Of a DNA stretch of 64,000 nucleotides, positions 55,785 to 64,000 are shown one piece after another; within the stretch, counting starts at the first letter, position 1; every line of letters starts with the position of its first letter. The notes under the pieces were generated by a model. The model worked only from the letters and a program-made list of their open reading frames with translations, made no database searches and had not been told where the DNA came from. The position numbers were made by a program, and so were the translations under genes. The DNA comes from Streptomyces sp. NBC_01232 (GTDB lineage Bacteria > Actinomycetota > Actinomycetes > Streptomycetales > Streptomycetaceae): the NCBI RefSeq assembly GCF_035989885.1, contig NZ_CP108519.1, forward strand, positions 1 to 64,000, in the 5' to 3' direction.

Positions 55785-56516
55785 ATGACACGTGAGTTCG
55801 ATATGGTGCGGTCGCTCGCTGCGGGTGTTGAAGGCCGCAGGGGCGCCTGGGAGTTCATCCGCGGGTTCGTTGCGAACTGGTCGGAGGCGCTCGGTGATGA
55901 CGACGGCTGGGGCGAGGCGGATCTCGTGGCCGCGGAGGAGAGGCTCGGCTTCCGGCTGCCACTGGCGCTTCGAGAGGCGTATCTGCTGCTCGGCCGCCGT
56001 CAGGACCTGACCAGCAACCATGACGTCCTGCTCAGCCCGTCAGAGCTGTATGTGGACGAGGCTAAGGAAGCTCTGGTCTTCCGGCATGAGAACCAGGGGG
56101 CCTGTTCCTGGGGGATCCTCCTCGATGAGGTGGTGGACGAAGACCCTGCCGTGTTCATCAGGGCCGACTTGGCTGACAAGGCTGCCGAACGCTGGGAGAG
56201 CTGGCTGGAGCGGCTGTCCCTGTGCTTCATCGAGATCGTGCTGTCGGAATCCCTGCAGGCCGAAGGCGAGCTCTGCGACTTCCTGAGCGACTTCGACGAC
56301 TACGGCGTTGATCTGCTGGAACAGAACTGCACTCGGCTGCCGTTCCCGGCCTATCCGATGGGCGAGGAAGAGCACGCCATCCGTTGGTTCCTGGGCCATG
56401 ACGTGCTTCTGCGTGACGACGACGGCATGGCTCTGCTGGCCCGTGGCCGCACCGAACCAGCCCTCGACGGAATACGTGACCTGCTCCCGGGCGACTGGCT
56501 GAACGACTTCCGGTAG
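55785..56516 (+). CDS. SMI1/KNR4 (SUKH)-family protein
   Basis: A 243-residue protein starting MTREFDMVRSLAAGVEGRRG. The SUKH core appears at about residues 35-80 (WGEADLVAAEERLGFRLPLA, LREAYLLLGRR), with the family's typical 'E..LG..LP..y'-like pattern. The rest is acidic with a Trp-rich C-terminus (IRWFLGHDVLLRDDDGMALL, LLPGDWLNDFR). SUKH proteins are widespread immunity proteins against polymorphic toxins. No toxin gene is adjacent. It lies inside the IS21-bracketed module. Confidence 0.72.
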   Translation: MTREFDMVRSLAAGVEGRRGAWEFIRGFVANWSEALGDDDGWGEADLVAAEERLGFRLPLALREAYLLLGRRQDLTSNHDVLLSPSELYVDEAKEALVFRHENQGACSWGILLDEVVDEDPAVFIRADLADKAAERWESWLERLSLCFIEIVLSESLQAEGELCDFLSDFDDYGVDLLEQNCTRLPFPAYPMGEEEHAIRWFLGHDVLLRDDDGMALLARGRTEPALDGIRDLLPGDWLNDFR

Positions 56517-56581
56517 ATCATGTTCCGACCTTCTGCCAGCCGCCCGGCGCCCCGTGGTCGCGCTCGCTCGTTTGTGGGGAC

Positions 56582-56770
56582 TCAGCCGGCCGCAGCCTGC
56601 TGCTCTGCGCGGGCGCGGGTGGTGGCGAGGCGGTAGGAGTCGGTGCCGGTTTCGATGATGTTGCCGCCGAAGGTGAGGCGGTCAACGATCGCAGCGCAAA
56701 GACGCGGGTCGGTGAAGGTCTTCGTCCAGCCGGAGAACGACTCGTTCGAGGCGATGGCCACGCTGTTCTT
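56582..56770 (-). pseudogene. istB: IstB-like ATPase, C-terminal fragment
   Basis: KNSVAIASNESFSGWTKTFT, DPRLCAAIVDRLTFGGNIIE, TGTDSYRLATTRA is the C-terminus of the IS21 helper IstB (about 62 of about 250 residues; sensor-region SNESFSGWTKTFTDPRL conserved). The upstream part, including the Walker motifs, and the whole istA gene are missing. Its break point lies about 11 bp before the start of the plus-strand HTH gene at 56782, so that gene probably replaced them. Confidence 0.75.
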
Positions 56771-56781
56771 TGAGACCGCCT

Positions 56782-57564
56782 GTGACCGCGCCCTACTCCG
56801 GCCGTCCCATCCACCGCGAGGGCCCGCAGCGGCGCCGCGACTCCGTGCAGAGGTCCTACGTCATCAAGCGGCGCCTCCTGGCCGCCGGAATGACCGGCTG
56901 GCAGCTCGCTGACCTCCTCGGCGTCCACGAGCACCAGATCGACCTCGAAGAACTCCCCGACCTGCCCGTCCGCGTCCTGCTCGAACTCGCCCGCCGCCTC
57001 GACATGCACCCCGCCGACCTGATGCCCGGCTCCGACGACCTCTTCGAGCTGCCCCGCCAATGCCAGGTAGCCGACCGCCGCCCAGCCGGCGCCGACCACG
57101 ACGCGCTCACCGTCCTCACCGCGCTCGCGCACGCGGACGGCCCCCTCACCTCCGACGCCCTCGCAGCCGCCCAGTCCTGGACCCGCCACCGGACCGACAC
57201 CGCCCTCGACCACGCCCGTACCCACCCCGAGGCCGGCGGCGTGCTCCTCCTACGGCACGTCCCACCCGAGGCGTACACCGCCACCCCGCGCCTCGACATC
57301 CTCGACGCGCACCAGCTCGACGCCCTCACCGGACGGAAGAAGCCCAACGCCGCCGTACGCGGCCCGATCCAGCCCGCCGAAGCCGAGGTCCTCCTGCGCG
57401 TCTGGGTCGACGGAGGCATCGATCTTCACGACGCCGCGCAGCGCCAGGCGCTGGAAGACCTCGCCGCCGCCGAGATGGTCAACCCCGGAGGCATCGTCGA
57501 CTGCCTCCACGACAACGTGCTCTACAGCCTTCTGGGGGCTCCCCACATCGTCACTGCCTACTGA
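56782..57564 (+). CDS. HTH regulator inside the IS21-bracketed module
   Basis: A 260-residue protein with a GTG start: VTAPYSGRPIHREGPQRRRD, then an HTH of the XRE type (SYVIKRRLLAAGMTGWQLAD, LLGVHEHQIDLEELPDLPVR, LARRLDMHPADLM). A helical C-terminal region carries DAHQLDALTGRKKPNAAVRG and EAEVLLRVWVDGGIDLHDAA. The C-terminal winged-helix-like half suggests a second DNA- or protein-binding domain. Its last bases overlap the inner edge of the right terminal repeat, and its start is next to the broken istB. Function unknown. Confidence 0.65.
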   Translation: MTAPYSGRPIHREGPQRRRDSVQRSYVIKRRLLAAGMTGWQLADLLGVHEHQIDLEELPDLPVRVLLELARRLDMHPADLMPGSDDLFELPRQCQVADRRPAGADHDALTVLTALAHADGPLTSDALAAAQSWTRHRTDTALDHARTHPEAGGVLLLRHVPPEAYTATPRLDILDAHQLDALTGRKKPNAAVRGPIQPAEAEVLLRVWVDGGIDLHDAAQRQALEDLAAAEMVNPGGIVDCLHDNVLYSLLGAPHIVTAY

Positions 57565-57630
57565 CAACAACTCTGCGTTCCCACTGTCATAACCCTGCGC
57601 ATCCCACTGACATCAACCCTGCGCACGACA
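57559..57630. repeat. Right IS21-like terminal repeats
   Basis: Three consecutive units of about 23 bp (ACTGACAACAACTCTGCG, ACTGTCATAACCCTGCGC, ACTGACATCAACCCTGCGC) ending GCACGACA at 57630. Inverted relative to the left end at 53838. Confidence 0.75.
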
Positions 57631-57751
57631 CCGACCACGTCGCGTACAGCCTCCGCATGCTCAGTTCTTTCAATCCTGTTAGCACTCCAGGTATCTTCGA
57701 TACGCGATCATGGATCACGATGCAGTGGGCACCGGATGAGGGGGTGGGAGG
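57631..57751. promoter_or_regulatory. Relaxase upstream region, possible oriT
   Basis: The 121 bp between the IS21-like end and the relaxase start is locally AT-richer and holds short dyads (GTATC-TTC-GATAC at 57691-57703, GATC-ATG-GATC at 57706-57716). MobF relaxases often nick close to their own gene, so this is a candidate oriT. No nic site was identified. Confidence 0.35.
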
Positions 57752-60700
57752 GTGGGGTACGCGACACCCATCTACGCCCCCGAGCAGGTCGACTACCGGC
57801 TGACCGAGGACTGCGGTTGCGACCGGGCCGAGGACGCCCAGGTTGAGTACCGGCTCGCCGGGGAGAGCACGCTGCGGTGGATCGGCAGTGGGCTGGCCGA
57901 GCTGGATCTGGTGGCCGGTGAGCGGGTCGATCCGGAAGCCGCGCACGCGCTGATGGACGGTCGGGACTGGCGGTCCGGCGAGCAGTTGGTCGCCCGGAAG
58001 AAGGCGCTCGACCCGCGGGGGAAGGTCATCGCGCGCGTGCTTGTGGACGCTGTCTCCGAGGCGGCGGCCGCGACCGGAACGACGGTCTCGGAGTACTTGG
58101 GCCGGCCCGCGCTGGCGAAGAGGTTCGCCCGGGCCGAGCGCGGCATCCTGCGCGACGGCGAGAGTCACCTGCTGCCGCTGGCCGATGCCGAGCACCTGGC
58201 TGCGGCTGCCGGTCTCGCCCTGGACGAGCTGTACGGCGCGGACACGGTGGCCGAAGCCCGGAGGTGGATGCGGCACCACGTCGACGTCGGCCTGCGCGGC
58301 GTGGACATCACCCTCGATCTCCCGAAGAGCATCTCCGCCGCCTACGGGCTGGCCGGTGCCGAGCTCGCCGGACGGATCGAGGAGGACTGGCTGGCGTCCG
58401 TCACCGAAGCCGTGCACGCACTGGAAGGGTGGGCGGCCTACGGGATGGCCGGCCACCACGGGGACGGCCGGCAGGCCGAGCGGGTGGAGACGTCCGGGCT
58501 GATCGGCTGGACGACCCTGCACCGTTCCGCTCGCCCGGTCGATGGCTCGCCCGGAGACCCGCACCTGCACGTCCACGTGAACATCGCGCACATGGCGAAG
58601 TGCCTGGACGGCAAGTGGCGCACGATCGCGGGCGGCGGCGAGGACCTCCACCGCTACGCCCACCTGATCAACGAGATCGCCGAGGGCCGGCTCCGGGCCC
58701 GCCTGACAGAGACGCACGGCGCCCGCTTCGAGCGCTCGGAGACCACCGGGGCGTGGGAGCTCGCCGGGGTCGACGAAGGCCTTCGCGACGTGTTCTCCCG
58801 GCGGCACCAGCAGGTTCTCGAGCTGGCGGGCGAGGGCGCCTCACGGGACCAGCAGAAGACGGCCGCCCGCAAGAGCGCGGAGGCCAAGGAGGACGTCGAC
58901 TCGGGCGCGCCGAGGGAGGCCTGGCGCACCCGGGCGGCCGCAGAACTCGGCGGCGAGGCCGCCGTCGACGCGATGATCGCGGCCGCCCTGCCCGGGCCTT
59001 CCGGGACAACGCCGCCGCTGTCTGCGGGCGGCGGCCCGCGGATGCCGAGCCCAGCGGAGATCGCGGCTCAGATCTGGGATGCCGAGCACGGGCTGATCGC
59101 GTCTCGCAAGACGGTCTCCCACACGCACGTGATGGCGGCCGTCGCGAAGACGCTGCCCTACCTGCTGTCGGCGCAGCAGCTGACCGCGCTGACGGACGAC
59201 GTCCTTGCGGTGGGCGGGCATGCGGTCCGCCTGGCCGACTCCAACCGCGGCCATCACGCCCACCGGCAGCGCTACACCCACACCACGGTCGTGGCCGCGG
59301 AGCAGACCGTGATCGAGTGGGCCTCGGCCGGTCTCGACCAGCACCTGGCCCAGCTGACCGTCGAGGCCGCCGAGCTGACGCTCTCCTCCGTCGAGGTCAC
59401 CAACTCCACCGACGGCCGCCCCTTCGTCTTCAGCGCCGAGCAGCGCGCCGTGGTGATGCGACTGCTGACCGCAGGGCACGCGGTCGACGCCGTCATCGGT
59501 GTCGCCGGTGCGGGCAAGACAACCCTCATGCAGGCCGCCCGCACCGGCTGGGAGGCGGCCGGACTGCGCGTCGTCGGCGCCTCCACCGCGGCCGTCGCCG
59601 CTGCGAACCTGGCTGCCGAAGCCGGTATCGAGTCCCAGACCATCGCCGCGTGGACCCGGGAGGTCAGCGGCGGCCGCGGCCTGCACGGGGTCGGCGTGCT
59701 GGTCATCGACGAGGCCGCGATGGTCGACGACCGGGCGCTCGCCGCACTCCTGCGGCACGCGGCCGACACCGGCACCAAGGTCGTCGCCGTCGGCGACCCG
59801 CTTCAGCTGCGCGCGGTCGGCATCGGAGGCGGCTTCGCCCGGATCCACCGCATCGTCGATGGCCTCGAACTCACCGAGAACCGCCGCCAGCGCGACATCG
59901 TGGAACGGGCTGCTCTGCAGGACTGGCGCAGCGGCGGCCGCACCAGCGCGCTCGCCGCCTTCGCCGCCCACGGCCGCGTCCACGCCGAGGACACCGCCAC
60001 CGATGCCCTGACCGCCATGCTCGGCGCCTGGAACGAAACCCGGACCCGCTGGGCCGGTGACCCCCACGGCCAGGTCTCCGACCTTCTGCTGCTCGCCGCC
60101 CGCCGCGCGGACGTCGCCACCCTCAACGCCGGCGCCCGCGCCGCGCTCGTCGCCTCCGGAGGGCTGGAGGCAGGCCGCACCTACGCGGTCGCGGGCGGGG
60201 GGCGGATCCAGTTCGCGGCCGGGGACCTGGTCCACATCCGGCGCAACGACTACCGCAGTCGGCGCGGCGAGTCCGCGGTAGACGTCCTCAACGGGTTCCG
60301 TGGCGTCGTCCTGGACGTCGACGCCAAGCGGGGCGTTCTCGTCCAGTGGCGCCGTCCCCAGCCGGCCGGCGGGTTCGTGATGAGCGAGGCCTGGATGTCC
60401 GCCCGCGACATCGCGGAGGGCCGCCTTACCCACGCCTACGCGATGACGATCGGATCCGCGCAGGGCCTGACTGCCGAAGTCGCCATTGCCTACGGCCTGC
60501 ACGCCGACTCCCACAGCCTCTACCCGGCCATGTCCCGGGCCCGACAGGAGAGCCACCTCCACCTGCCGCTCGACGAACTGGAGGACCACCCCACCCGGGC
60601 CGCCCTCGGGCCGGTCCGCACCGACGCCGACCGCCTGGACCGTGCGGTCGCTGCGTACGGCCGCATCCTGCAGGCCGACGCCGAGGACACCATGGTCACC

Positions 60701-61645
60701 GACGAGCTCACCGGCATCCCCGCCGCCCGGACCGTGGTCAGGGAAGGGCCTGCCTACACCCCGTGGCAGCAGCGCCCGTACGGTCACCTTCCCTCACAGC
60801 ACCTGGCCGCCCGGGCAGCCGAGGAGACCGCGGCCGCGCAGCGCGCCGAGCACTTGGCCGCCGAGCACGGGCGTCAGGCCGGTGAACAGCAGCGCCGCCT
60901 GGATGCCCCCGTCACCCCGGGAGGGGCACTCGCCGCCGAGGCGTACGACGTGCTCTCCCGGGCCGGCGGCTGGACGCAGAGGGCGCGAGAAGAAGCAGAG
61001 CGCCAGGCAGCGGCCCAGCGGCACGCCGTGTCGACGCGCCGGATTCTCGACCAGATCGAGCAGTCCGCGCAGAAGGGCCGGATAGCGCTCCGGCTCGCCG
61101 GCACCAGCCGGAAGGGAACCGCCGCTCTCACCGCCCAGTACCAGCAGCAGCACCTGGCCGCGGTCGACGAAGCCCAGCGGGCCTCGCGCGCCTCCGCTCA
61201 GGCCCTGCGCGAGGGCTGGCAGGCCCTCACCGGCTACCAGCACGCGTCCCTGCTGATGCAGGGCGGGACCCTGATCACGCCCAGGGACGTTCCGGGGATG
61301 GAGCCGGTCCTGGAGGCGATGCAGCAGCGCGTGCCCGTCCTGGCCGACCGGCTCGATACCCGCATCGCTGAGGACATCCAGCAGTTGCGCGAGAGTTCCG
61401 GATCCCAGCGGACGGTGGCCGCACGCCACCGTGCGAACGTCGTCGCGATGCAGCAGGAGAACGCCCTCCGCGAGGAGATGCAGGTCGCCGCTCCGCTCCG
61501 CCATGCCCGCGAGATCGACGAGCGCGCCAGCGCGGTGCAGGGGCGCCATGGGCAGGCACCTCCCAGGCCAGCGACGCGGGTACCTTCCCCCTCACCACAC
61601 CACCCTGCCCCCACCGATCCCAGGGCTCAGCTTCCGCGACCGTGA
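57752..61645 (+). CDS. MobF-family relaxase-helicase (TrwC/TraA type)
   Basis: A 1,297-residue conjugative relaxase. The N-terminal relaxase domain (about 1-300) includes the three-His metal motif in GDPHLHVHVNIAHM (about 268-281), with the catalytic Tyr presumably in the first 40 residues (DYRLTEDCG or EYRLAGEST). The helicase domain (about 560-980) has Walker A GVAGAGKTTLMQA (about 584-596), Walker B GVLVIDEAAMVDD and the RecD-like TENRRQRD and TIGSAQGLTAEV motifs. The last 250 residues are Ala/Gln/Arg-rich and coiled-coil-like. It would nick at oriT and unwind the transferred strand. With TraB encoded at 36349, the window contains components of two transfer mechanisms. Confidence 0.9.
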   Translation: MGYATPIYAPEQVDYRLTEDCGCDRAEDAQVEYRLAGESTLRWIGSGLAELDLVAGERVDPEAAHALMDGRDWRSGEQLVARKKALDPRGKVIARVLVDAVSEAAAATGTTVSEYLGRPALAKRFARAERGILRDGESHLLPLADAEHLAAAAGLALDELYGADTVAEARRWMRHHVDVGLRGVDITLDLPKSISAAYGLAGAELAGRIEEDWLASVTEAVHALEGWAAYGMAGHHGDGRQAERVETSGLIGWTTLHRSARPVDGSPGDPHLHVHVNIAHMAKCLDGKWRTIAGGGEDLHRYAHLINEIAEGRLRARLTETHGARFERSETTGAWELAGVDEGLRDVFSRRHQQVLELAGEGASRDQQKTAARKSAEAKEDVDSGAPREAWRTRAAAELGGEAAVDAMIAAALPGPSGTTPPLSAGGGPRMPSPAEIAAQIWDAEHGLIASRKTVSHTHVMAAVAKTLPYLLSAQQLTALTDDVLAVGGHAVRLADSNRGHHAHRQRYTHTTVVAAEQTVIEWASAGLDQHLAQLTVEAAELTLSSVEVTNSTDGRPFVFSAEQRAVVMRLLTAGHAVDAVIGVAGAGKTTLMQAARTGWEAAGLRVVGASTAAVAAANLAAEAGIESQTIAAWTREVSGGRGLHGVGVLVIDEAAMVDDRALAALLRHAADTGTKVVAVGDPLQLRAVGIGGGFARIHRIVDGLELTENRRQRDIVERAALQDWRSGGRTSALAAFAAHGRVHAEDTATDALTAMLGAWNETRTRWAGDPHGQVSDLLLLAARRADVATLNAGARAALVASGGLEAGRTYAVAGGGRIQFAAGDLVHIRRNDYRSRRGESAVDVLNGFRGVVLDVDAKRGVLVQWRRPQPAGGFVMSEAWMSARDIAEGRLTHAYAMTIGSAQGLTAEVAIAYGLHADSHSLYPAMSRARQESHLHLPLDELEDHPTRAALGPVRTDADRLDRAVAAYGRILQADAEDTMVTDELTGIPAARTVVREGPAYTPWQQRPYGHLPSQHLAARAAEETAAAQRAEHLAAEHGRQAGEQQRRLDAPVTPGGALAAEAYDVLSRAGGWTQRAREEAERQAAAQRHAVSTRRILDQIEQSAQKGRIALRLAGTSRKGTAALTAQYQQQHLAAVDEAQRASRASAQALREGWQALTGYQHASLLMQGGTLITPRDVPGMEPVLEAMQQRVPVLADRLDTRIAEDIQQLRESSGSQRTVAARHRANVVAMQQENALREEMQVAAPLRHAREIDERASAVQGRHGQAPPRPATRVPSPSPHHPAPTDPRAQLPRP

Positions 61646-61716
61646 ACGCCGCCTTCTAGCTCTGGGTCTGCTCAAATCCGGTACGAGCAGACTTCGCGCG
61701 GTCCAGGGTCCTGGCC

Positions 61717-62496
61717 ATGGACTTCGTTCAGTGGCTTCCTGCGCTCGTTGCAACGGGGATGATCGGGATGATCGGCGCCGCCTTCATCAACAGCCGTGCT
61801 GCATTCAGGACGGCATCGAGCAGCAACGAGATAGCTGTGCAATCCGCGGCTTTGACTGCGCGAGTCTCCCTGCACACTACCTACGCCACGCCGCGCATCA
61901 AGGCCGTCACGGACTTCCTGGACGCCGTTCAGAACGGCCGCGGCGCCCCGACGCTTGAGAACCTCAGCAAGGCTCTGACCGCCTACCTGACCCTGCGCAT
62001 CCTTGCCTTCGAGGAAACCAACGAAGCCAAAGACGTGACAGCCCGTGCCAAGGCCCTGACGGAGAACCTGCGCGCCATGGTGGAAAACCATCACCACGTT
62101 CCGGCCGCCCCGGCCGAGACGATGCTCAATGAGCTGGACTCCGACACCAGGAACGCCGAGGCAGAGGACCAAGAACAGCGCGAGGCCGGCACCGACATGA
62201 GCACGGACCGCGCCCGGGCCGCTCTCAGGCGCACGGCCGACCTGCGGGCCGCACTGGACCTTCTGAGGGAACTACAACGCTCAGGGGGCGTCACCGAAGA
62301 GGGGGAAGCCGACCTGCATGGCCTCGGAGCCTGCGTCGGAATGCCCTCTCTGCACCTGGCCGTCGAGTCCCCTGTGGTCCGTACCAACCGTGCGCAGGGC
62401 CGCGCCATGTACAGAGAGGGGAACAAGCGCCTGTCGGAGGACCGCCAGGACTTCGCAGAGGCCGTGGCCCGCTGGCTGAACGCCGGACCGCAATGA
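61717..62496 (+). CDS. Membrane-anchored hypothetical protein
   Basis: A 259-residue protein with an N-terminal transmembrane helix (WLPALVATGMIGMIGAAFIN) followed by a long cytosolic alpha-helical region (LSKALTAYLTLRILAFEETN, AKALTENLRAMVENHHHVPA, DRARAALRRTADLRAALDLL). Topology matches the proteins at 2252 and 23601. It lies directly after the relaxase gene on the same strand, and could be a coupling or accessory transfer component; this is only suggested by position. Confidence 0.65.
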   Translation: MDFVQWLPALVATGMIGMIGAAFINSRAAFRTASSSNEIAVQSAALTARVSLHTTYATPRIKAVTDFLDAVQNGRGAPTLENLSKALTAYLTLRILAFEETNEAKDVTARAKALTENLRAMVENHHHVPAAPAETMLNELDSDTRNAEAEDQEQREAGTDMSTDRARAALRRTADLRAALDLLRELQRSGGVTEEGEADLHGLGACVGMPSLHLAVESPVVRTNRAQGRAMYREGNKRLSEDRQDFAEAVARWLNAGPQ

Positions 62497-62572
62497 TCCC
62501 GGGCGTCCAAGGCATTATTGCCGCCGACGTTCGGCTCGGTTCATCCGCGACATCCGATCCAGGCACAGTCGG

Positions 62573-64000
62573 TTAGATCAGGCCGACTGTGCTCGCCAGC
62601 CAGCGGTTCACGGTGCCGCCCCCAGGCGCATTCGTCAGGGCTATGCCAGCCGTGATCGCATAGAGGCCGAAGACTGCTCTTTTCCTGAGAATTAGGCCGA
62701 TCTCGAGAGCCAGCAGGCCCGCGCCCCAAAAGATTAGTTCCAGGACCGGCGGGCCCGGATCAGCCTCGAAAGCAGCAGCGAAGGCCGCAGAGAGGGCTGT
62801 CATCAGCAGAAGTCCCACCACATCGATGATCCACCCCAAGGTGTGGCCCAGAGGATCGGGTTGAAGTCTCTGCAGGCTCATGAATGGATGCAGGGCAGCT
62901 ACGAGCACCGGGCTCACTGATCCCCCACCGACGGCTGTCCACGCGCGGTGGAATTCCGAGACCTCCCCGAGGTCGGCTCCGAGCGCGGTAAGGACGGGGT
63001 GCAGCTGCCTCCAGCGCTGGGGAAGAGTCTCTCCGGCGAACCAGCTCCTTAGGACATCCTCCGCTACGGCGCTCTCGGTCAGACCGAAGGCGATCTCTGC
63101 TAGCCGAGAGTCCGTCACCTGCGTGTGTGCATGGGCGCGAAGCTTACGCAGCTGCGCGGCGAACTCGTCCTGCGTGCCCACTTGGACCAGCCCAGCTAGC
63201 AGTTCCGCCCGAAAGACAACAGCGTTCCTAGCCGGCCCGAGGACCGGTGGGGGCTTGTGCGCCTTGGCGACGCGGCTGCTCCCCTCCGGCGGCAGGAGGC
63301 CCTGCTGCGTCCTGTCCGGGATGGGTGCGCGTGGGACGGGACTAGAAGGTAGGTCCTCCTGCTCCAGCTGAGGATGGTCCGAGTTCGGTTTGGTGCTGGC
63401 CCGTAATTGTCCCGGGACAATCAGGAGGGAGGGTGGCGACTCCCCGTCCACGTCGTGACCGAGCAGCGCCTCCAGGTCGCTCAGCTCAGAATCCTGAGCA
63501 TCGAGCTGCTCCTGGGCGGCCTGCAAGACATCGTGAATCTGATCGAGCGGAGGAAGGTCCAGCTCGTCCGGGCCTATGCCCAGTGCACCAGCAGGGAGAT
63601 CGGTCACGGTCTCGCCGATCCGCCTTAGGGCGAGCTGTGCCCGGAGGACCTGCTGCTCGGCCGCGCGGCGGAGTAGGTATGCCTTCTCCTCGGCACGGCG
63701 AGCGTGATCTAGTTTTTCGTCGGCCTGGAGCCGGTACTCCAGGGACATCTGCAATTCCCGTTCGAAGTCAGCGCGGGAGTCTTCCCGTGCCCGGTCCCGC
63801 TCGCTCGTGAGCAGAGTGCAGCGCTCCTGCAGTACTGAGACCATGTCCTCCAGCTGGAGACGGCGGCGCTCGGAGGCAGCCAGCTTCTGCATGGCCTCAA
63901 TCTGCCGCAGCCTGGCGTCGTCCAGCCGCAACAGGGCTTGAGAGACCGCGTCATGTCCGCGTTGCTGAGGGCCGGGCATCGGCAGCGAGGGAGGGGCTTC
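62573..64000 (-). CDS. Coiled-coil membrane protein, 5' end beyond window
   Basis: At least 468 residues. The N-terminal half is a long coiled coil (RLRQIEAMQKLAASERRRLQ, TLLTSERDRAREDSRADFER, LQMSLEYRLQADEKLDHARR). A middle helical region follows (RAELLAGLVQVGTQDEFAAQ, LRAHAHTQVTDSRLAEIAFG), and C-terminal hydrophobic helices that probably span the membrane (IIDVVGLLLMTALSAAFAAA, IFWGAGLLALEIGLILRKR, AVFGLYAITAGIALTNAPG). An ATG at 63979 is present, but the frame stays open to base 64000, and related Streptomyces proteins usually have more sequence before this point, so the real start may lie outside. Function unknown; similar proteins carry an effector-type TPR or kinase-like domain elsewhere. 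Confidence 0.65.
   Translation of the reverse strand, partial: EAPPSLPMPGPQQRGHDAVSQALLRLDDARLRQIEAMQKLAASERRRLQLEDMVSVLQERCTLLTSERDRAREDSRADFERELQMSLEYRLQADEKLDHARRAEEKAYLLRRAAEQQVLRAQLALRRIGETVTDLPAGALGIGPDELDLPPLDQIHDVLQAAQEQLDAQDSELSDLEALLGHDVDGESPPSLLIVPGQLRASTKPNSDHPQLEQEDLPSSPVPRAPIPDRTQQGLLPPEGSSRVAKAHKPPPVLGPARNAVVFRAELLAGLVQVGTQDEFAAQLRKLRAHAHTQVTDSRLAEIAFGLTESAVAEDVLRSWFAGETLPQRWRQLHPVLTALGADLGEVSEFHRAWTAVGGGSVSPVLVAALHPFMSLQRLQPDPLGHTLGWIIDVVGLLLMTALSAAFAAAFEADPGPPVLELIFWGAGLLALEIGLILRKRAVFGLYAITAGIALTNAPGGGTVNRWLASTVGLI

Larger units (their letters stand above)
53838..57630. mobile_element. IS21-type bracketed cargo module, istA and most of istB missing
   Basis: The segment is bounded by inverted IS21-like ends starting TGTCGTGCGCAGGG. 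Inside, only a 62-residue C-terminal piece of IstB survives (56582-56770). Instead there are a small membrane gene, a trypsin-like/HTH gene, a SUKH gene and an HTH gene. It is probably a non-autonomous derivative that could be moved by an intact IS21 elsewhere, or two different IS copies that captured the genes between them. No clear target duplication was found. Confidence 0.6.

Noticed and set aside
53838..57630. A complete, active IS21 element
   Set aside because: istA is absent and istB is reduced to 62 codons, so it cannot transpose by itself.
58841..60787. 648-codon minus-strand frame across the MobF gene
   Set aside because: Antisense of a gene with His motif and Walker A; long antisense frames are expected at this GC content.
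1..64000. tRNA or rRNA genes
   Set aside because: No cloverleaf with a conserved GGTTCGAATC-type arm or rRNA-like stretch was recognised by eye.

Overview
The window is high-GC actinobacterial DNA, almost certainly Streptomyces or a close relative. This rests on the G/C-dominated third codon positions, many GTG starts, start/stop overlaps (ATGA, GTGA, TGATG), GC-rich hairpins, two DUF6233 proteins, actinobacterial Ser/Thr kinases and a Streptomyces-type conjugation operon. No core metabolic or ribosomal gene is present. The mix of partition, transfer, replication-like and mobile-element genes points to a large (possibly linear) plasmid or a plasmid-derived chromosome arm.

Layout. 1-9.3 kb: a Ku end-joining gene cut by the left edge, DUF6233 proteins, small zinc-finger-like and membrane proteins, many unknowns, then a tyrosine recombinase. 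9.4-21 kb: two soluble Ser/Thr kinases with C-terminal beta-propellers (9.4-11.4 kb minus, 19.3-21.1 kb plus) flank a decayed Tn3-type transposon. Its tnpA fragment (11.5-12.2 kb) and tnpR with res-like site (17.95-18.7 kb) are separated by a recombinase/HTH/zinc-ribbon-recombinase operon, a second HTH protein and an alpha/beta hydrolase. 21-27 kb: membrane and lipoprotein genes, a degenerate integrase, and a Septu-like ATPase + HNH pair preceded by a 15-bp inverted repeat. 27.3-29.6 kb: a complete ISL3-family IS with 8-bp target duplication carrying a DUF4259 passenger gene. 29.8-31.7 kb: a barstar-domain protein and a truncated I36 inhibitor.

31.8-48 kb is the plasmid backbone: a winged-helix replication-type protein with iteron-like repeats in its gene; an XRE and a GntR regulator; the transfer operon (small Spd-like proteins, FtsK/TraB translocase, DUF2637 protein) with candidate operators upstream and a direct-repeat cluster downstream of traB; a 14-repeat WD40 protein; and a parAB operon with three parS-like palindromes. 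48-53.4 kb: a GNAT acetyltransferase and a TPR regulator diverge, across an 18-bp dyad, from an operon with a Gly/Ser/Pro-rich peptide and a protein-isoaspartate-methyltransferase homologue, a candidate RiPP-type module. 53.8-57.6 kb: a segment bounded by IS21-like termini that has lost istA and most of istB and instead holds a pseudo-trypsin/HTH protein, a SUKH protein and an HTH regulator. 57.7-64 kb: a MobF relaxase-helicase and two membrane proteins, the last reaching the right edge.

How it fits together: parAB/parS would stabilise the replicon, the GntR repressor would gate the tra operon, TraB would pump DNA, and MobF offers a second, relaxase-based route. Defence- and conflict-type genes sit between or inside mobile elements. 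Functions are family assignments from motifs read by eye; no database search was possible.
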